This document shows positions 8,578 through 17,411 of a DNA stretch of 64,000 nucleotides, piece by piece. This DNA comes from Candidatus Sulfidibacterium hydrothermale (GTDB lineage Bacteria; Bacteroidota; Bacteroidia; Bacteroidales; F082). Positions within the stretch are counted from its first letter, which is position 1. Each line of letters opens with the position of its first letter. Under the pieces are notes generated by a model, which had not been told where the DNA came from, ran no database searches, and was given only the letters and a program-made list of their open reading frames with translations. The stretch is from contig NZ_CP083760.1 of NCBI RefSeq assembly GCF_020149915.1, positions 2,976,001 to 3,040,000 on the forward strand, in the 5' to 3' direction. The translations under genes were made by a program, and so were the position numbers.

Positions 8578-9560
8578 TTTTCCAGTTTTTTTCCACCGTA
8601 TCCTTTCCATTGATACGTTTCAAAAACAAAACGAACGGCATCTTCATAGGCGTCAAACGAACGGGTTTTTTTAATTTTCCCAAAAACCCTGACCGGATCA
8701 TCAAACGAAAGCGACAGATAACTCCACAACTCTTTTAACCGGTTCAAAGCACGTAAATCGTCATTAAAATTTTTCCGGTAAGCATAATAAAGTTCGTCAA
8801 CGTAACGGCGAATTTTGGTTTCCGGCGAGACCGGAGGCCGTTCTCCTTTTATTGCTGCCGGCAAAAAAGGATCGGCCAGCAAACCGCGTCCTAACATCCA
8901 TCCGTTAACCGAAGGAAAACGGCTTTCCGCTGCATCAAAATCACCGGGCGAAAAAACATCGCCATTATACACAACCGGCAAAGTGCTGTTTTCCAACACT
9001 TTTTCGAAAGAGCCCCAATCCGTTTGTCCCTTATACATCTGAACACCCAGGCGGGCATGAATAATGAGTTCGGACAAAGGAAAAGAGTGAAAAACGGGCA
9101 AAAGAGCAAAAATCTCTTCCGGAGAATGATAGCCTAACCGGCATTTCACCGACAGCCGAACCGGAATTTGTGGCATCAGCTCTTCCAAAATTTTCTGAAC
9201 ATCTTCGGGATAAGGCAGCAAACCGGATCCCCGTTTTTTCCGGGCTACCCGCGGAAACGGACATCCCAGATTCCAGTTGATCTCTTCAAAACCCAAATCA
9301 TGACAAATCCGGGCAAAAAGCAACATTTCACGGGCATCTTTGCTTAAGATCTGAGGAATTACCGGTACGCCATGATGGTGGGTAACCGCCAACTCTTGTT
9401 TGTGCGAACGCAGGCTTTTTTCTGTCTGGATCCCGGTAAAAAAAGCCGTGAACAGCTTATCGACCCCGCCAAAATACTGCGTGTAAACCTCCCGGAACAC
9501 ATACGTGGTGATTCCCTGAAAAGGAGCAAGATAAACAAGCGGTTCTCTTTGTTGTTTCAT
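8574..9560 (-). CDS. tRNA-dihydrouridine synthase family protein
   Basis: A 328-residue FMN-dependent TIM-barrel enzyme that reduces uridine to dihydrouridine in tRNA. The N-terminal YLAPFQGITTYVFR matches the Dus start, and the catalytic Cys is C100 in NLGCPFP. The segment after it (RVARKKRGSGLL) carries extra basic residues compared with the usual VxxxGxGSxLL. The phosphate-binding region GDVFSPGDF and the MLGRGLLADPFL motif follow. Its ATG directly abuts the stop codon of the upstream hydrolase gene, so the two are cotranscribed. It overlaps comB tail to tail by 4 nt. The Dus subgroup (DusB- or DusC-like) is not clear. Confidence 0.88.
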   Translation of the reverse strand: MKQQREPLVYLAPFQGITTYVFREVYTQYFGGVDKLFTAFFTGIQTEKSLRSHKQELAVTHHHGVPVIPQILSKDAREMLLFARICHDLGFEEINWNLGCPFPRVARKKRGSGLLPYPEDVQKILEELMPQIPVRLSVKCRLGYHSPEEIFALLPVFHSFPLSELIIHARLGVQMYKGQTDWGSFEKVLENSTLPVVYNGDVFSPGDFDAAESRFPSVNGWMLGRGLLADPFLPAAIKGERPPVSPETKIRRYVDELYYAYRKNFNDDLRALNRLKELWSYLSLSFDDPVRVFGKIKKTRSFDAYEDAVRFVFETYQWKGYGGKKLEN

Positions 9561-10211
9561 TTATCCGATGCCAATGGCCACAAAAGGATTTTCCCGTTTT
9601 TCGCGTCCTATTTTTGTATCCGGACCATGTCCGGGATAAACAACGGTTTCGTCGGGTAAAACAAACAACTTTTCCCAAATACTTTTTTGCAGCACGTCAT
9701 AATCGCCCGTAGGCAAATCCGTACGGCCGATACTTTGGTAAAACAACACATCTCCGGTAATGACAAAACCTTCTTTTTCGGCATAAAAACAGAGACTTCC
9801 GTCAGCGTGACCCGGAGTATCCAGAACCTGCAAAACATCTTCTCCGAGCGACAATGTTTCTCCTCCTGCCAGCGGACGATCAATGGATTTTACAGCATTT
9901 AACGGCAATCCGAAACGGGCCGCACTGTCGAAAGCCCGGTCAAGAAAAGGCTGACCGCCGGGATGAGCCGCCAGGGGAATTTTATATTTTTCAGCTACTT
10001 GCTGATTTCCGATAATATGGTCAATATGGCTATGGGTATTCACTAAAAGAACCGGGTTCAGATGATTTTGCCGGATAAACTCATCGAGCTGCTGCATCTC
10101 GGCAGCACTGGAAACCGCCGGATCAAAAATAAACGCCTCACCACTTTCGTTGTACACCACGTAAGCATTGAGCTGAAACGGATTGAAAACAAATTTCTTA
10201 ACTTTAAGCAT
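9561..10211 (-). CDS. Metallo-beta-lactamase-fold hydrolase (glyoxalase II-like)
   Basis: A 216-residue cytoplasmic binuclear-metal hydrolase. It has the full ligand set: H60-x-H62-x-D64-H65 (THSHIDH), a later His in DTPGHADGS, the bridging Asp in GDVLF and the last His in VYPGHGPDT. The GRTDLP stretch is typical of small glyoxalase II-like thiolesterases. The substrate could be S-lactoyl or another acyl-thiol; the sequence does not decide. It begins a two-gene unit with the dus gene and has a promoter box at 10235-10242. Confidence 0.88.
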   Translation of the reverse strand: MLKVKKFVFNPFQLNAYVVYNESGEAFIFDPAVSSAAEMQQLDEFIRQNHLNPVLLVNTHSHIDHIIGNQQVAEKYKIPLAAHPGGQPFLDRAFDSAARFGLPLNAVKSIDRPLAGGETLSLGEDVLQVLDTPGHADGSLCFYAEKEGFVITGDVLFYQSIGRTDLPTGDYDVLQKSIWEKLFVLPDETVVYPGHGPDTKIGREKRENPFVAIGIG

Positions 10212-10234
10212 GTGTTTCTTGTTTTTGCGGGGGA

Positions 10235-10242
10235 CAAAGGTA
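10235..10242 (-). promoter_or_regulatory. Promoter -7 box of the hydrolase-dus unit
   Basis: The minus strand reads TACCTTTG (TAnnTTTG), 24 nt before the hydrolase ATG. Confidence 0.55.
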
Positions 10243-10285
10243 AGATTTTGACCGGTTTCCGGAAACCGGAAATTATATCAATTGT

Positions 10286-10318
10286 ATTTTAAAATGCGCT
10301 AAAAGTGCATTTTAAAAT
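10286..10318 (-). terminator. AT-rich hairpin after tsaB
   Basis: A perfect 12-bp stem (ATTTTAAAATGC and its complement) with a 9-nt loop lies just downstream of the tsaB stop. There is no separate T-run, so termination here is likely but not certain. Confidence 0.6.
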
Positions 10319-10339
10319 CTACAATGGCAAATACCGGGA

Positions 10340-11059
10340 TCAATCGCGTAAACCTTTTACATGCGGAATTCCGGCAATAAAATCTTTCAGATAAAAAGGT
10401 TCGAAATAGGCAGTATCTTCAAACTGTTTCTTTTGCCATCTTTCTTCGGCAAGCGGGGCCATAAAAGCAGCAGATGGCTGAAAATCATCATCAAAAACAG
10501 CATTTCCCGACACAGGCGACAAAACCGGCCGACATTTCGGCGCCCCGTCGCCCATAAAAACCAGTGTTTTTCCCTGGCTAAAAAATTCGGAGAACGAATG
10601 CTCATCAATCACTTCGGCTTTGATTTCTCTTATTTCTTCCAGCCGGCTGTTATATATCGCAGTATAAACTTCCATACGCCGGGCATCAATCATCGGACAA
10701 AAAAGAAAATCATCACGAAAAGTATTTTCTTTTTTCATTTTTTGAATCATTCCGAAAGCCATAGCCGGCAAAGTTCCTATGGCAATAAGCGGTTTATCCA
10801 GCGAATAGCAAAACCCTTTGGCGGTAGAAACGCCGATACGCAAGCCGGTATACGACCCGGGACCTTTACTGACCGCTATGGCGTCCAAGTCCTGAAACGT
10901 GATGCCCGCTTCATACATCAGCTGTTCGGCAAAAACCGTAATATGCCGGGCATGAGAATTTTTTACTGTCGATTCCTGTATCGCTGTTACATTTCCGTCT
11001 TTGGCAAGCGCCACCGAACATACCCGTGTCGCTGTTTCAATATTTAAAATGCTGGCCAA
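10340..11059 (-). CDS. tsaB: tRNA threonylcarbamoyladenosine biosynthesis protein TsaB
   Basis: A 239-residue ASKHA-fold protein that partners TsaD in making the t6A modification of tRNAs reading ANN codons. The start MASILNIETATRVCSVAL and the KGPGSYTGLRIGVSTAKG motif are diagnostic. Full length for the family. It sits 14 nt after the HlyD-type adaptor gene on the same strand, so it appears to be the last gene of the efflux operon. This is an unexpected pairing that probably reflects read-through rather than shared function. A hairpin follows its stop. Confidence 0.93.
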   Translation of the reverse strand: MASILNIETATRVCSVALAKDGNVTAIQESTVKNSHARHITVFAEQLMYEAGITFQDLDAIAVSKGPGSYTGLRIGVSTAKGFCYSLDKPLIAIGTLPAMAFGMIQKMKKENTFRDDFLFCPMIDARRMEVYTAIYNSRLEEIREIKAEVIDEHSFSEFFSQGKTLVFMGDGAPKCRPVLSPVSGNAVFDDDFQPSAAFMAPLAEERWQKKQFEDTAYFEPFYLKDFIAGIPHVKGLRD

Positions 11060-11073
11060 TGTTTTTTCTCCTT

Positions 11074-12429
11074 TTATTTTTTCAGAACGAACAGTTCTTT
11101 TTTGGGTACTTTTTTTACTTTATCGCCATTTTTCAACTCCTTGGATACCAACCGGTAAGGCGCTGTAATTACTTCATCCCCTTCTTTCACCCCTTTTTTA
11201 ATCTCGATGTACATATTATCCTGAATACCGGTTTTCACCTTTTGCAGTTTGGCAATTCCTTTTTCATACAAAAAAACATATTCCTGTGTTTTTTTCGTCA
11301 CGACATCCGCATTCTTTTTTGCTTTTTTCTCTTCCCGTTTTTCCAGTGCTGTTTTCATCCGGCCGGTAGAATCGGCCCGGGTGGTCACCGCCTGAATGGG
11401 AACAGCCAGCACATGGTCAGCACGTTTGGTCTGGATTTCGACAGAAGCCGACATTCCGGGACGGAACGGAGACGGAATCGGATTTTTCGGTTTGATCAAA
11501 TCGGCATACGAAGATTTCAGCATCCGTATTTTCACATCGAAATTGGTCACCTGGTCGGCACTCACCCCGGTGGTGTTGGCCGAAGTGGCAATTTCAGTAA
11601 CAATTCCTTTAAATTTCCGGTTCAGATAAGCATCCACTTCAATCAGTGCCGTATCATTCAGGGCCACCTGTACAATATCATTTTCATTCACTTCCACATT
11701 CACTTCCAACACATCCAGATTGGCAATGCGCATGATTTCGGTACCGGCCGAAAATTGCGACGCTCCGGTAACCCGTTCGCCCACTTCCACATTTAATTTG
11801 GAAACCGTCCCGTCGTTAGGGGCATAAATGGTCGTCCGGTTTAAATTTTCACGGGCTTCTCCCAGTTTGGCTCTTGCACTGTTTACCTGAAAAGCACTGG
11901 CTTTATAACTTTCTTCTGCTGCAGCCACTTCTGCCTTGGCCACAAGATAAGACGAACGGGCCGCATCAAAATCAGCATCGGAAATCACCTGGGTTTTCCA
12001 CAGTTTTTGGCTCCGTTCAAAATCAAGTTTACTTTTTACAAACTGCGCCTGGGTTTGTGCCAGCCGGGCTTTGGCATTGGCCCGATTGGCTTCGGCAGTT
12101 TTCAATGCGGCTTCGGCCTGTTGATAAGAGGAAACGTAAATCTTCGGGTCGATCTTTGCCAGTTTCTGTCCTTTTTTTACAAAATCGCCTTCCTTTACAT
12201 AAAGGGCGACCACTTCTCCGGAAATATAAGGACTGATTTTCACATCTTTAGCCGGCTGGATCTTTCCACTGGCCGAAATGGTAGCAATAATATTCCTGCG
12301 GACTACTTTTTCCACAGCCACCCGTTTGGCTTCCGTTGACTTTCCTTTTTTAACAGCTAAAACGATAAGAAGCAAAAGAATTACACCGCCAACGATGTAC
12401 CAGATTGTTTTTTTACGGGATTTCGTCAT
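11074..12429 (-). CDS. Efflux periplasmic adaptor (HlyD/MacA family)
   Basis: A 451-residue membrane-fusion protein that links an inner-membrane pump to a TolC-type channel. A single N-terminal membrane anchor (about residues 9-26) is followed by a barrel-sandwich (lipoyl-like) half, YISGEVVALYVKEGDFVKKGQKLAKID. Next come a long alpha-helical hairpin rich in Ala, Lys and Glu (about 100-200), then the second lipoyl half, IYAPNDGTVSKLNVEVGERV, and beta-barrel and membrane-proximal domains. A Lys/Glu-rich insertion near residues 360-385 is unusual. The outer-membrane partner is the upstream gene (53 nt away). No pump gene is adjacent. MacA-like assignment is by general resemblance. Confidence 0.9.
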   Translation of the reverse strand: MTKSRKKTIWYIVGGVILLLLIVLAVKKGKSTEAKRVAVEKVVRRNIIATISASGKIQPAKDVKISPYISGEVVALYVKEGDFVKKGQKLAKIDPKIYVSSYQQAEAALKTAEANRANAKARLAQTQAQFVKSKLDFERSQKLWKTQVISDADFDAARSSYLVAKAEVAAAEESYKASAFQVNSARAKLGEARENLNRTTIYAPNDGTVSKLNVEVGERVTGASQFSAGTEIMRIANLDVLEVNVEVNENDIVQVALNDTALIEVDAYLNRKFKGIVTEIATSANTTGVSADQVTNFDVKIRMLKSSYADLIKPKNPIPSPFRPGMSASVEIQTKRADHVLAVPIQAVTTRADSTGRMKTALEKREEKKAKKNADVVTKKTQEYVFLYEKGIAKLQKVKTGIQDNMYIEIKKGVKEGDEVITAPYRLVSKELKNGDKVKKVPKKELFVLKK

Positions 12430-12482
12430 TTGTTTGTTTTTTTAGCTCTGCGAAGATAATGAATAAAAACACAGCTTCCGAA

Positions 12483-13883
12483 TTATTTACCAGCAGTTTG
12501 CACGGAACCCGGCACGGTCATATCTTTCAGCGAAAGGCTGCGTCCGAGATAAAAATCAAGAATCTTTGTCTTAAAAATATAGTCGTATTTAGCCGCCAGC
12601 ATGTCCGATTCGGCATTGTACAATTTTACCTTGGCAATGTCAAAATCAGTAGAATTAACCATTCCCACATTAAACTTTTGCTGGGCGTATTTAAAGGACT
12701 CCCGTAAAGAAACCAATGATTTTTGGCGGGCAATATAAGTTTGATAAGCAGCCAGCGCATCGGCATAAGCCTGTTCGATATTTTTTCGTAAAGTATTCTT
12801 TTCCATCTCGAGAGACAGGTTGGCATTTTCCAACGAGATTTTTGATTGTTTAATCATGTTGGCCACCTGAAAACCATTGAGAATGGGGATGGTCAAACGA
12901 AATCCCAGGGTAATGTTTCGGTTATCTCTCATCTGGTCCCAGAAAGGTTTGGTTTCGTAAAAACCCGGATCCAGCGGATTGTTGCTCACGCGAATCTGAT
13001 CAGAATAATTGTTTCCGTAAGAAGAGTTCAACGACAGTGTCGGGCTACGCCGTCCTTTGGCTACTTTCAGTGCTTGGCTGGCAGCCTTGACCGAATATTC
13101 GGCACTTTTGATCTGCGGCATAATTTCCAGTGCTTTGGAGTAAATAGACTGTACCGGTAACAAGTTGGGCTTTTGTGTAATCTGCAAATTGGGTTTTTCA
13201 ATATCAAATTTGGTATTCCCTTTGATATCCAGAATCTGCATCAAATCAAGATAAGCCAGCATCAGTTTGTTTTGGGCATTCACCAAATTCACTTTATCGT
13301 TGGCTCCCTGCGCTTCAATATCCAAGAGATTTCCGCGGGCTACGGTTCCGGCTTCCACCTGTTTTTTGGTTCGTTCAATCTGCTTTTGGCTGATCTGTAC
13401 CTGTCGTTTGGCATTATTCACCTGTTCAATGCTGTAAAGAATTTGCAGATAGGCAGCCGCAATATTCAGTGCAATGTTATCCCTGATCTTTTCTGAATTG
13501 TATTTTTTGGCCAGGTATTCAAATTCTTTTTGCCGCAACGTATTGACGTTCTGCATTCCGTTAAACAGGATCAGGCTGGCATTGACCGATCCGTAAGCCT
13601 GGTTGGTTTTGTTGTCGGTATAACGATACGTTGCCATGTCCACCGTTCTTCCCCACCCGGTATTTTGCGAAACGCTGGCATTAAATGTGGGTAAAAAGTT
13701 CAGCTTACTTTGCAACAGGTTTTCTTTGGACGACTCGGTAGACAACTCACTCTGTTTGATTTGCAGGTTATTTTGAAAAGCATAATGAATACATTTTTCT
13801 AACGACCATGGCTGCTGGGCCATTCCGTTCAATCCTGTCAGCAAAAAAGTAAAAAAGGAAATGACAAACAATATCTTTTTCAT
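12483..13883 (-). CDS. TolC-family outer membrane efflux protein
   Basis: A 466-residue outer-membrane channel component. A signal peptide (first about 22 residues, cleaved near MAQQ) precedes two OEP repeats with the characteristic long coiled-coil helices, for example LQIKQSELSTESSKENLLQSKL and the matching C-terminal helix around QAYADALAAYQTY. It heads an operon with the periplasmic adaptor and tsaB. The inner-membrane transporter that would complete the tripartite pump is not in the window. Substrate unknown. Confidence 0.9.
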   Translation of the reverse strand: MKKILFVISFFTFLLTGLNGMAQQPWSLEKCIHYAFQNNLQIKQSELSTESSKENLLQSKLNFLPTFNASVSQNTGWGRTVDMATYRYTDNKTNQAYGSVNASLILFNGMQNVNTLRQKEFEYLAKKYNSEKIRDNIALNIAAAYLQILYSIEQVNNAKRQVQISQKQIERTKKQVEAGTVARGNLLDIEAQGANDKVNLVNAQNKLMLAYLDLMQILDIKGNTKFDIEKPNLQITQKPNLLPVQSIYSKALEIMPQIKSAEYSVKAASQALKVAKGRRSPTLSLNSSYGNNYSDQIRVSNNPLDPGFYETKPFWDQMRDNRNITLGFRLTIPILNGFQVANMIKQSKISLENANLSLEMEKNTLRKNIEQAYADALAAYQTYIARQKSLVSLRESFKYAQQKFNVGMVNSTDFDIAKVKLYNAESDMLAAKYDYIFKTKILDFYLGRSLSLKDMTVPGSVQTAGK

Positions 13884-14167
13884 GAATAATCAATTTATGG
13901 ATGGTTAATCTCTTTGCTATTATAACGATGTTTTATCACAAAACGTGCCATAAACATAATTTATTGAATGAATTGAGATTACAAAACAACGAAAAGCCAT
14001 TCTGTCAAGAGGTTGTCCAAATTATAACAATCTTTGTTCGAAAACGGACAGGTGCTGTCAAGACCACTTTTTCCGGAAAAGGCTTATTTTCATTTTGTTT
14101 TATCGCCATTTACCGACAAAAAAGGGGGATTCACCGATTTTTCTTTTCGCTACCCCGTCAACCCGGT
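13884..14167. other. Divergent intergenic region
   Basis: About 280 bp between the divergently transcribed TolC-family gene and the LiaF-like gene. Reading frames across it show no family resemblance. Besides the promoter box at 14168-14175 and a small CCGG-centred palindrome near 14065-14080 I see nothing in it. Confidence 0.5.
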
Positions 14168-14175
14168 TATCTTTG
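14168..14175 (+). promoter_or_regulatory. Promoter -7 box of the envelope-stress operon
   Basis: TATCTTTG fits TAnnTTTG and lies 20 nt before the ATG of the LiaF-like gene. Confidence 0.6.
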
Positions 14176-14194
14176 CACTATTAAAACGTAAAAA

Positions 14195-14920
14195 ATGGAA
14201 AAAAATTCCCGTCAGCCCAACCAACCGCAACAGGGCAAACTCATTATCGGCGGACTACTTATTTTTATTGGCGGGCTGCTCATGCTCTCTAACCTCGATG
14301 TTTTTGATATCAGCATAACCCATTATCTGTTCTCGTGGAAAAGCATTTTGATCTATATCGGATTGGTGATGCTGGCCAGCCACTCCAACAAAAAACCGGC
14401 GTATATTTTAATCGGGATCGGGGCTTTCTTTTGGTTGCCCGAAATTTTCGGTTATTCCGTACGTTTTCGTGATGTTTTTTGGCCATTGGTATTTATTGGT
14501 CTTGGTTTTTTACTGATTTACCGTCAACGTCCGCCCCAGCAAGTTCAGTATGACGAAAATGGTAATCCGGTTGCCGGCAGCAACGGATATCTGAATGATA
14601 TTTCGGTGTTCGGCGGCGGAATAAAGATCATTCAATCGAAAAATTTCAAAGGCGGCAACATTACGGCCATCATGGGCGGATCAGAATTTGACCTGCGACA
14701 GGTTCAATTTGCCACCAATGTGGCGGTTATTGATGTTTTTACGCTTTTCGGCGGAACAAAATTCATTGTACCGGAAAGCTGGACGGTGCAGTCGGATGCC
14801 ATTTCCATTCTGGGAGGCTTTACCGACAAACGAGCCATCACCATGAAAGTTTCCGACGAAAATGTTCTGGTCATCAAAGGGCTGGTCATGCTCGGGGGTA
14901 TCGAAATAAAAAGCTTTTAA
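14195..14920 (+). CDS. LiaF-like membrane protein
   Basis: A 241-residue protein with an N-terminal block of three to four membrane segments (about residues 16-110, with GGLLIFIGGLLMLSNLDVF first). A soluble beta-rich C-terminal domain follows (about 130-241: SVFGGGIKI, IMGGSEFDLR, TLFGGTKFIVP, SILGGFTDKR), which is the pattern of the LiaF/DUF2154-type domain. In Firmicutes LiaF restrains a two-component system that senses cell-envelope damage. Here it is the first gene of a unit with a TM2 protein and a LytS/LytR-type kinase and regulator, which makes a similar modulating role plausible. That role is inference. Confidence 0.82.
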   Translation: MEKNSRQPNQPQQGKLIIGGLLIFIGGLLMLSNLDVFDISITHYLFSWKSILIYIGLVMLASHSNKKPAYILIGIGAFFWLPEIFGYSVRFRDVFWPLVFIGLGFLLIYRQRPPQQVQYDENGNPVAGSNGYLNDISVFGGGIKIIQSKNFKGGNITAIMGGSEFDLRQVQFATNVAVIDVFTLFGGTKFIVPESWTVQSDAISILGGFTDKRAITMKVSDENVLVIKGLVMLGGIEIKSF

Positions 14921-14941
14921 ACTAAAAAACAGAATAGAATT

Positions 14942-15160
14942 ATGAAATCAAAAGTAGCGGCCTATTTGCTATGGTTTTTTCTCGGGTTTTTGTCGGCCCA
15001 CCGGTTTTATCTCGGAAAATACGGCACCGCCATCCTTTATCTGTTTACCGGTCAGCTGTTTGGTATCGGATGGATCATTGATGCCTTTCTGATCAACGGC
15101 ATGGTAGAACAATACAATCTTAAAACGAGAGTAAAAAGAATAGAAACCGTTTGGGTATAA
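14942..15160 (+). CDS. TM2 domain protein
   Basis: A 72-residue membrane protein with two hydrophobic helices joined by a short turn. It has the TM2 signature of Gly/Arg/Tyr residues: FLGFLSAHRFYLGKYGTAILYL, then GIGWIIDAFLI. The biochemical role of TM2 proteins is unknown. It follows the LiaF-like gene by 21 nt and precedes the kinase gene by 18 nt, so it belongs to the same transcript. Confidence 0.88.
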   Translation: MKSKVAAYLLWFFLGFLSAHRFYLGKYGTAILYLFTGQLFGIGWIIDAFLINGMVEQYNLKTRVKRIETVWV

Positions 15161-15178
15161 CCTTTCAGCCATCAAGAA

Positions 15179-16246
15179 ATGCTTTTAAACCCTTTATCAA
15201 AAAATAAGAATTATCTCCTTGGCTATCTTTCCATTTGGGCAGTCATCATTGCTGTTCACACCCTTATTTTAAATTTTTTTTACGGCATAAACGGTTCCAT
15301 CAGTCTGGCCGATTCGTTGGTTTTCAACTTCAGTTTTATGGTGGCCGGATACAGCCTCTGGTACGTTATCCGGTTTAACCTTCGCGAAAAACCATCATTT
15401 ATCGACATGATATTCAACCACTTGCTTACAGCAGTGGTCATTATCGGATTATGGTTGCTGCTGGGCTATTTTTCCATGAAAAGCCTGTACGGGAATCATA
15501 CCGACTATCTTTTGTTCTTAAAAAATTCTTTGGCCTGGCGGGCCGTGATGGGCGTGTTTTACTACCTGCTTTTTATCATGTTTTATTACCTGATTCTTTA
15601 CTACGACGACTTGCAGGAAAAACTGAAAATAGAAAGCAAGCTACAAAACCTGGTTACCCAAGCCGAGCTGGAAACGCTTAAATCGCAAATCAACCCGCAC
15701 TTTTTATTTAACAGCCTGAATTCCATCAGCTCGCTCACCATCACCAATCCCGGAAAAGCTCAGGAGATGGTGATCAAGCTTTCCGATTTTCTGCGCTATT
15801 CGCTCAGCCACGATAAAAATGAAAAAACACCCCTTCAAAAGGAATTTGAAAACCTGAAACGTTATCTCGAAATCGAAAAAGTGCGTTTCGGTAAACGGCT
15901 GAATTTTGTTTATCACATTCCTGAAAATTGCTACCGATATGTTATTCCCAACATGATCTTACAGCCTCTTATCGAAAATTCCATTAAACACGGCGTGTAC
16001 AACAGTGCCGACGAGGTACAGGTAGAAATTACCTGCAAAGAAGAAAAATATGATCTTGTTATCGAAATCAGTAATGACTACGATCCGGAAACCATCAAAC
16101 CCAAAGGTGAGGGCATCGGATTAAGAAATATCCGGAAACGGCTGCAGTTAATATACGGCCGGACCGACTTACTGGAAACCAAAGCGGATAAAATGGTTTT
16201 CACCGCGCGCTTACAATTACCTAAAGAACAAGAAGATGGAAAATAA
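15179..16246 (+). CDS. LytS-type sensor histidine kinase
   Basis: A 355-residue membrane kinase. Four predicted membrane helices fill the first about 150 residues with little extracellular sequence. A His_kinase domain follows, with phospho-acceptor H174 in QINPHFLFNSLNSISSL. The ATP-binding domain has an N-box (LIENSIKHGV) and GEGIGLRNIRKRL. There is no obvious external sensor domain, so it probably senses through its membrane part or through the LiaF-like and TM2 partners encoded just upstream. The gene overlaps its response regulator by 11 nt, indicating coupled translation. Confidence 0.93.
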   Translation: MLLNPLSKNKNYLLGYLSIWAVIIAVHTLILNFFYGINGSISLADSLVFNFSFMVAGYSLWYVIRFNLREKPSFIDMIFNHLLTAVVIIGLWLLLGYFSMKSLYGNHTDYLLFLKNSLAWRAVMGVFYYLLFIMFYYLILYYDDLQEKLKIESKLQNLVTQAELETLKSQINPHFLFNSLNSISSLTITNPGKAQEMVIKLSDFLRYSLSHDKNEKTPLQKEFENLKRYLEIEKVRFGKRLNFVYHIPENCYRYVIPNMILQPLIENSIKHGVYNSADEVQVEITCKEEKYDLVIEISNDYDPETIKPKGEGIGLRNIRKRLQLIYGRTDLLETKADKMVFTARLQLPKEQEDGK

Positions 16247-16991
16247 AATCCTGACCATTATCATCGAAGATGAACAACCGGCCCGCGAATTGCTCAAAGC
16301 TTACCTGCAATCGCACAAAGAGGTGGAGCTGGTGGCCGAATGTGAAAACGGTTTTGACGGGGTAAAAGCCATCGCCGAATACCGGCCCGACCTGATCTTT
16401 CTCGACATACAAATGCCCAAACTCAACGGTTTTGAAATGCTGGAACTGCTGGACGAATACCCCGAAATTATCTTCACCACGGCTTACGACGAATTTGCCC
16501 TGCAGGCATTTGAACTGAATGCTGTGGACTATCTGATGAAACCGTTTTCGAAAACCCGCTTTGATCAGGCGCTGGAAAAAGTTTTTTCCCGGTTAAAAAA
16601 CAAATCGCAGCAAAATCCGGTTGTGGAAAAACTGAAAGAACAGGTGCGCGAAACAGCAGGACCTCAGGAACGGTTTTTTGTAAAAACAGGCAACCACATT
16701 GACGTCATTGCCACCGACGAAATCATTCATGTGGAAGCCCAGGACGATTATGTGGAATTTCACACGGTGAAAGGCCGTTTTTTGAAAAAAGAAACCATGG
16801 CTCAGCTGGAAAAACAACTGCCACCCGACCGGTTTCTGCGCGTCCACCGCTCGCACATTATCCGCCTCGACCAGATGGAAAAACTGGAAAAATACGGCAA
16901 AGAAAGTTACATGGTTGTCCTGAAAAACGGCGACCGGGTACAGGTAAGCAAAAGCCGCATCAAAAAGCTAAAAGAAAAGCTGGGGATTTGA
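16236..16991 (+). CDS. LytTR-family response regulator
   Basis: A 251-residue transcription factor. The N-terminal receiver has acidic pocket residues E11-D12-E13, phospho-acceptor D57 (LIFLDIQMP), T in FTTAYD and K in LMKPFS. The LytTR DNA-binding domain occupies about residues 145-251 (FFVKTGNHIDVI to RVQVSKSRIKKLKEKL). Together with the overlapping kinase gene it forms a complete two-component system. Targets are unknown; autoregulation of the 14195-16991 operon is the simplest guess. Confidence 0.94.
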   Translation: MENKILTIIIEDEQPARELLKAYLQSHKEVELVAECENGFDGVKAIAEYRPDLIFLDIQMPKLNGFEMLELLDEYPEIIFTTAYDEFALQAFELNAVDYLMKPFSKTRFDQALEKVFSRLKNKSQQNPVVEKLKEQVRETAGPQERFFVKTGNHIDVIATDEIIHVEAQDDYVEFHTVKGRFLKKETMAQLEKQLPPDRFLRVHRSHIIRLDQMEKLEKYGKESYMVVLKNGDRVQVSKSRIKKLKEKLGI

Positions 16992-17411
16992 TGTGAGGAT
17001 GTTAGGGATGTGCGATGGAAGGATGTGGGGATGGGAGGATGTGATGATGGAAGGATGGAAAGATGCAGAATGATGAGTGATGAATGGCGAATGATGAATA
17101 CTTGATTTTCAACGCTTTAATATTTCCCTTAGTGGTACTTTGTGATGTCCTTTGCACTCCTTTGTGGTGACGGATGGGAGGATGGATGGAAAATTTCTGA
17201 TGTGCGATGTGAGGATGTGGGATGGAAAGATGTTTGGATGGTAATGATAAGTGTTGAACGATAAATGTAGAATGATGAACCGATGAAGGGGAAAAAGTCA
17301 TTGGTCATTGGTGATTAGTTGATTATCAGCAGTTTGGCGTTCTGCGTTTCGCGTTTAGGGTTTGGGAATTTTTTGTCATTTGTCTTTTTGGTTTTGGGGA
17401 TTTCTAATTTT
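16992..17411. repeat. GATG-rich and ATTGGTCATT-rich intergenic repeats
   Basis: GATG-rich degenerate tracts (about 16990-17080 and 17175-17285) surround a 70-bp segment at 17101-17170 that recurs exactly at 18616-18685. T/G-rich sequence leading into the tandem array follows. No gene is supported. Confidence 0.7.

Noticed and set aside
11074-13883. Complete tripartite efflux pump operon
   Set aside because: Only the adaptor and outer-membrane genes are present. No inner-membrane pump lies on either side, so a complete pump locus is not claimed.
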